Shown here piece by piece: positions 61,601 to 64,000 of a stretch of DNA of 64,000 nt (position 1 is the stretch's first letter; each line of letters begins with the position of its first letter). Origin of the DNA: an uncultured Elioraea sp. (GTDB lineage Bacteria; Pseudomonadota; Alphaproteobacteria; Acetobacterales; Acetobacteraceae); contig CALFVI010000014.1 of NCBI GenBank assembly GCA_937928775.1, forward strand, positions 1 to 64,000, in the 5' to 3' direction. The notes under the pieces were generated by a model, which did not search any database, was not told the DNA's origin, and worked only from the letters and a program-made list of their open reading frames with translations. The translations under genes and the position numbers were made by a program.

Positions 61601-63966
61601 CCGATGGCGGCTTCCGGCAACTGGGAAGCGAGCTGCGCTAGGTGAATCAGGAGCGCTGCGTCGCGCTGCGAGAGGCTGCGATGGTCAACACCGAGAGGCT
61701 CGGCGACCTCGGTGCGCAGGTGGTCGACCGCATTGCGCAGAGCCTGATCGTCGTCGCGCGCAGCCTCTGCGATGGTCTCCAGATCACCGACTTTGGTCTC
61801 TGCTGGCAGCTCCACCTCGCGCACGAGTTGGGCAAAGTCGGAGAAGGCTGCACGATCAATGTTTTCCGGAATGCCGCACTCGTGAAGCAGAGCGCGTGCT
61901 GCGCGTCCGGCACGTGCATGCCTGATCAGCGCGTCTGCCTGTCGCACGCGAGCGGGGTCAACGAACAAATCTGTCGCGAGAGAGGGCGGCTCATTCAGCT
62001 TGTCGACGACCGTATCGAGCCGGCAACAGAGGTCGCGTGCCGCGGCCACGGTCGCCTTCGGCGCGCAGCCCAAAGCCCTGGCGAGGCAAAGGATCGCGTT
62101 CTCAGCTGCCTCGACTGCTTGACGCAACTCCTCGAGCCGACCGACCAGAGCCTCGGCCGCGTCCGCGTTCGGCTCGGCAAGGCGAACGGCCCGGAATGGG
62201 CTTTCGTGCGCCGCCACGCCGAGTTCGACGAGGGAGAGGGCGGCTCTCGCCATTCCGTCGACGAGCCGTTCCGCTTCAGCGACGGCGGGACCATCAATCT
62301 CGGCCGGGAAACGACGGAGAACCTCTCTGAAGCTCGCTCGTTCCGCGGCATTTGGCCGATGCAGGAGGCTCTGCCCGACGAGATCGACGAAACACTCGCC
62401 CCGCGGTCCGACAGGCCTGCTGGTGGCCGCTACGTACTCGCGCAACACGGCGGCTGCCTCGGTCACATCGTTGCGGTCTGCCGATGCCTTGTGGGGAGCA
62501 GCACTTTGGGCAAGTCGCCGTTCGATCCGCTCGATCACTGACTTCGGCTGTGCTTCAGGCCCATGCAGGGGCAGCGCGAAGGCGTCGAGCCCCCGTTCGG
62601 CAAGCCGATTCAACACCACCTCCAGGGCAGCGCGCTTCTCGGAGACGAACAGCACCCGTTTCCCGGCGCCGATTGCGTTTGCGATCAGGTTGACGATGGT
62701 CTGCGATTTGCCAGTGCCGGGCGGCCCCTCGAGCACGAAGCTCCGCCCCTCCATCGCGTCGATGATCGCCGCGTGCTGGCTGGAGTCGGCATCGGTGATC
62801 AGGTAGGGCGTGAGCGCGGCCTTCGCTGCGTCCTCGACGTCGATCTCTGTCGCCCGCGCATCAATGCTCGCTGTTCCGACGCCGCGCAGCAGGGCAAAAA
62901 CGAGCGGATGCGCCGCGGGCTCACCACTCCGCCACTGGGCCGCATCGAGATCGCGCCAGATCGCGAAGCGCGCGAAGGAGAGCGGAGCGAGCGTCAGAGA
63001 AGGCTCGACGGACCATCCCTTGCGCGTGGAGGCAAGCTCTTTCGTATCCAAAAGGAACTTCCTCGTCGCCGCCCAAACATCGCCCTCCTCGGAGAGGAGC
63101 GGCGGCAAGGCAAGGGCGAAATCCTTGCGCAGTCGCTCCGCCAGCGTTTCGTTGCGTTCAACCTGTTCACCCTCCGCCCGCAGGAGAAAAAGCGGGCCGC
63201 GGGAGCGTGGATCCGTTTTGCGCTCCAGCGCGACGGGTAGAAGGAGAAGCGGCGAGACGTTGCGCGCCGTGCCCCCCTCCGACTCGGGCCAGTGCAGAAG
63301 ACCGATGACGAGCTTCAGGATCTCGATGCCGCGCTCCTCCCGGGCCGAGCGGGCTTTTCGCAGCAGGGCCTCAGCGCGCCCCTGCAGGTCTTTGCCGAAC
63401 AAGAGAGTTTGCAGGGCCAGCGGTGTTGCCCGCCCCGGACCGTTTTCCGGCCGGCTCCCTGTCGGCTGCGGCGGTTCAAGCGGGAGCGTGTACGATGTCG
63501 GCAAACCATGTTGCCTGGCGACGACAAGAGGGTCGGCACGTCGTGCGACGACACGCTGCGGCAGCCCAAGGTCGCGACGCACGGCGGCACGCAACTCGCC
63601 TTCGATCCGATCCAAATCCGCTTCAGCGGTGGCGTCATCTTCGCCGCGCGCGAGTGCGCTCTGCCAGTCTGCGGAGAGAGCTTTCCGCTCCTCGAGCCTG
63701 CTTAGGAACTCCGGTGTCTGCTCTTCGGGCGGAACCGTCTCCTCTGGCGGGTCTGGAACCTCCGCAAGCGGGATGGCCCGTCCCGCCAACAATTCCTGCA
63801 GGGCCTCGCGCAGGGATGGAGCGGTGAAGCGAAGAACGCTGCTGCGGGAACTGAGGCGCAGGTGAATGAGGCCATTGCGCCGCCCGAGATCGAGCACCCG
63901 TGTGCGCCACCACTCAAGATCCTTCGCTGCAAGGGCGATGTCGGTCTGGGATGGGCGGAATGACAT
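58699..63966 (-). CDS. DUF4011 / SF1 helicase / MTES_1575-type endonuclease protein, candidate defence effector
   Basis: A 1755-residue multidomain protein. Residues ~1-330 match DUF4011 (WWRTRVLDLGRRNGLIHLRLSSRSSVLRF). The SF1 helicase core has LEGPPGTGKSQTIVNLIANAI with Walker A near 412-421. A ~850-residue helical insertion of Ala/Arg/Leu type follows. Then come DLIVMDEASQIRPEDAFGSLL (Walker B, near 1306), VIVGDPKQLPP, LENVQGDERDVVLISLGYG and RLNVLFTRAR. The C-terminal ~120 residues form a Vsr-like MTES_1575 nuclease: YRIDLAVRDP, VVGIECDGATYHRARCVRDRDRLREE and GWRIVRVWSTDWF. Similar DUF4011-helicase-Vsr proteins are reported in phage-defence loci. The ATG at 63966 is the first in view and no upstream stop occurs before the window edge, so the true start could lie further out. 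Confidence 0.88.
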   Translation of the reverse strand: MSFRPSQTDIALAAKDLEWWRTRVLDLGRRNGLIHLRLSSRSSVLRFTAPSLREALQELLAGRAIPLAEVPDPPEETVPPEEQTPEFLSRLEERKALSADWQSALARGEDDATAEADLDRIEGELRAAVRRDLGLPQRVVARRADPLVVARQHGLPTSYTLPLEPPQPTGSRPENGPGRATPLALQTLLFGKDLQGRAEALLRKARSAREERGIEILKLVIGLLHWPESEGGTARNVSPLLLLPVALERKTDPRSRGPLFLLRAEGEQVERNETLAERLRKDFALALPPLLSEEGDVWAATRKFLLDTKELASTRKGWSVEPSLTLAPLSFARFAIWRDLDAAQWRSGEPAAHPLVFALLRGVGTASIDARATEIDVEDAAKAALTPYLITDADSSQHAAIIDAMEGRSFVLEGPPGTGKSQTIVNLIANAIGAGKRVLFVSEKRAALEVVLNRLAERGLDAFALPLHGPEAQPKSVIERIERRLAQSAAPHKASADRNDVTEAAAVLREYVAATSRPVGPRGECFVDLVGQSLLHRPNAAERASFREVLRRFPAEIDGPAVAEAERLVDGMARAALSLVELGVAAHESPFRAVRLAEPNADAAEALVGRLEELRQAVEAAENAILCLARALGCAPKATVAAARDLCCRLDTVVDKLNEPPSLATDLFVDPARVRQADALIRHARAGRAARALLHECGIPENIDRAAFSDFAQLVREVELPAETKVGDLETIAEAARDDDQALRNAVDHLRTEVAEPLGVDHRSLSQRDAALLIHLAQLASQLPEAAIGLRRQGLERDAGALRETLAAHDELIDRFRKLALELDVDRLLVLDRAQLVTACRVFTSWRLMTGWTSRGREARRVLRQLWAGATDLPKPRRAAELLHDALAAIEKGAELAARDVIRRHCENVRDPRRLPIAALAEAAQWQATLAESERAGVPRSLLRQLIALPEQDFRGLAAAAPALAPLREALARSDGTGGVDAVIESAAGRLERIEKMRQLARALGLPLSLAIGEASRVAEALRQLDAEDHARTDPLWPVLFGSEALADEQALVAAEQAIARAREVHDVIPEGAAALLAGDAAQRAEIASATRSLQVALNRLSGAEEALREIGAVALGPQPSESFQDVLRRMEQLIAQRALILPTVHWRKRLEAAREHPLAGPLAAAAEAGWIAPDRLTTALAWCVAHRAASLHGAKAGKILCLGGDDLEQMRERFRRADAALLDANAARLREALLARTPPSGSASGPRADWTEMALINHELTKRKRFIPLRRLMDRAFNAVTTLFPCVMMSPLSVAELLPARSDAFDLIVMDEASQIRPEDAFGSLLRGRQTVIVGDPKQLPPTDFFERLFDGEEDDEEDAPEGAKSVLDLAARAFAPKRRLLWHYRSRHQSLIAFSNRHFYDDELVVFPAAAEPGEDLGVELRQVGGLWRGGEGRRVNIEEARAIVAEVVARAARRPDLSMGVVAMNVAQADLIRREIDVQATRNDALRCYLDAWEERASPREPFFVKNLENVQGDERDVVLISLGYGRTEEGVLHQRFAPIQRNADGDRRLNVLFTRARAKIVLFASLEPEEILADGKARGVRILRDYLAYAREGGVLPARTDGTTGSPESPFEEAVRRTLIARGFDVVPQLGVQGYRIDLAVRDPDDPTRYVVGIECDGATYHRARCVRDRDRLREENLKRLGWRIVRVWSTDWFSNPDGAADALVATIMREIEAARGDRRLPVQPNGTATTRAPAPAPSPGRQTRLDPARV

Positions 63967-64000
63967 CTGCAGACTGCGCCGGTCGCGGGTACAACCCTGG
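63967..64000. other. Right window edge
   Basis: Only 34 bp remain upstream of the DUF4011 gene. They are open in its frame, so promoter and start context cannot be judged. Confidence 0.4.

Overview
The window is GC-rich, densely packed chromosomal DNA from an alphaproteobacterium. Three things point there: a circularly permuted two-piece tmRNA gene beside an SspB-type ClpXP adaptor; the order mraZ-rsmH-ftsL-ftsI-murE-murF-mraY-murD-ftsW-murG-murC-murB-ddl-ftsQ-ftsA-ftsZ followed by lpxC-bamD-recN-ligA; and ThyX in place of ThyA at this locus. The base composition and gene set would suit the Acetobacteraceae (Elioraea/Roseomonas-like lineages), but that placement is inference.

Left part (1-19670): on the minus strand, hflK-hflC-DUF2065 and a Do-type periplasmic protease cut by the window edge form a membrane/periplasmic proteolysis group, divergent from mrp (Fe-S carrier). 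After a small unknown gene come thyX (minus), the permuted tmRNA, sspB, a class I fumarase, ridA, a VOC-fold protein and a ribbon-helix-helix protein. A large AsmA-like protein and an ATP-dependent 5-oxoprolinase lie on the minus strand with a DUF1445 (D-glutamate cyclase-type) gene, which suggests a D-glutamate/5-oxoproline salvage pair. A short CDF-type transporter, a TerB-DnaJ co-chaperone and an AmiD-like amidase follow.

Middle (about 19700-44940): rnpB (class A RNase P RNA), then the complete dcw cell-wall/division cluster, whose genes mostly overlap by 1-14 nt. The leader upstream of mraZ carries four box sequences at an exact 10-bp pitch that look like a MraZ operator overlapping the promoter. 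FtsL has a very long Pro/Ala-rich periplasmic tail. lpxC, bamD, recN and ligA follow.

Right part (44956-64000): a TTC38-like TPR protein, an M24 aminopeptidase P, a DUF1127 protein with a structured leader, prmA-uvrD, a pentapeptide-repeat exported protein, a BASS-like transporter, citrate synthase, a 216-residue protein I cannot assign, and a GDPD-family phosphodiesterase. The segment 57126-58648 is decaying: a tartrate/D-malate dehydrogenase pseudogene with two stops and at least three frameshifts, next to a small broken ORF. It abuts a 1755-residue DUF4011/SF1-helicase/MTES_1575-nuclease protein, an architecture associated with anti-phage defence, which is the best candidate here for an accessory system. 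Partner genes, if any, would lie beyond the right edge. No CRISPR array, insertion sequence, ordinary tRNA or rRNA was seen.
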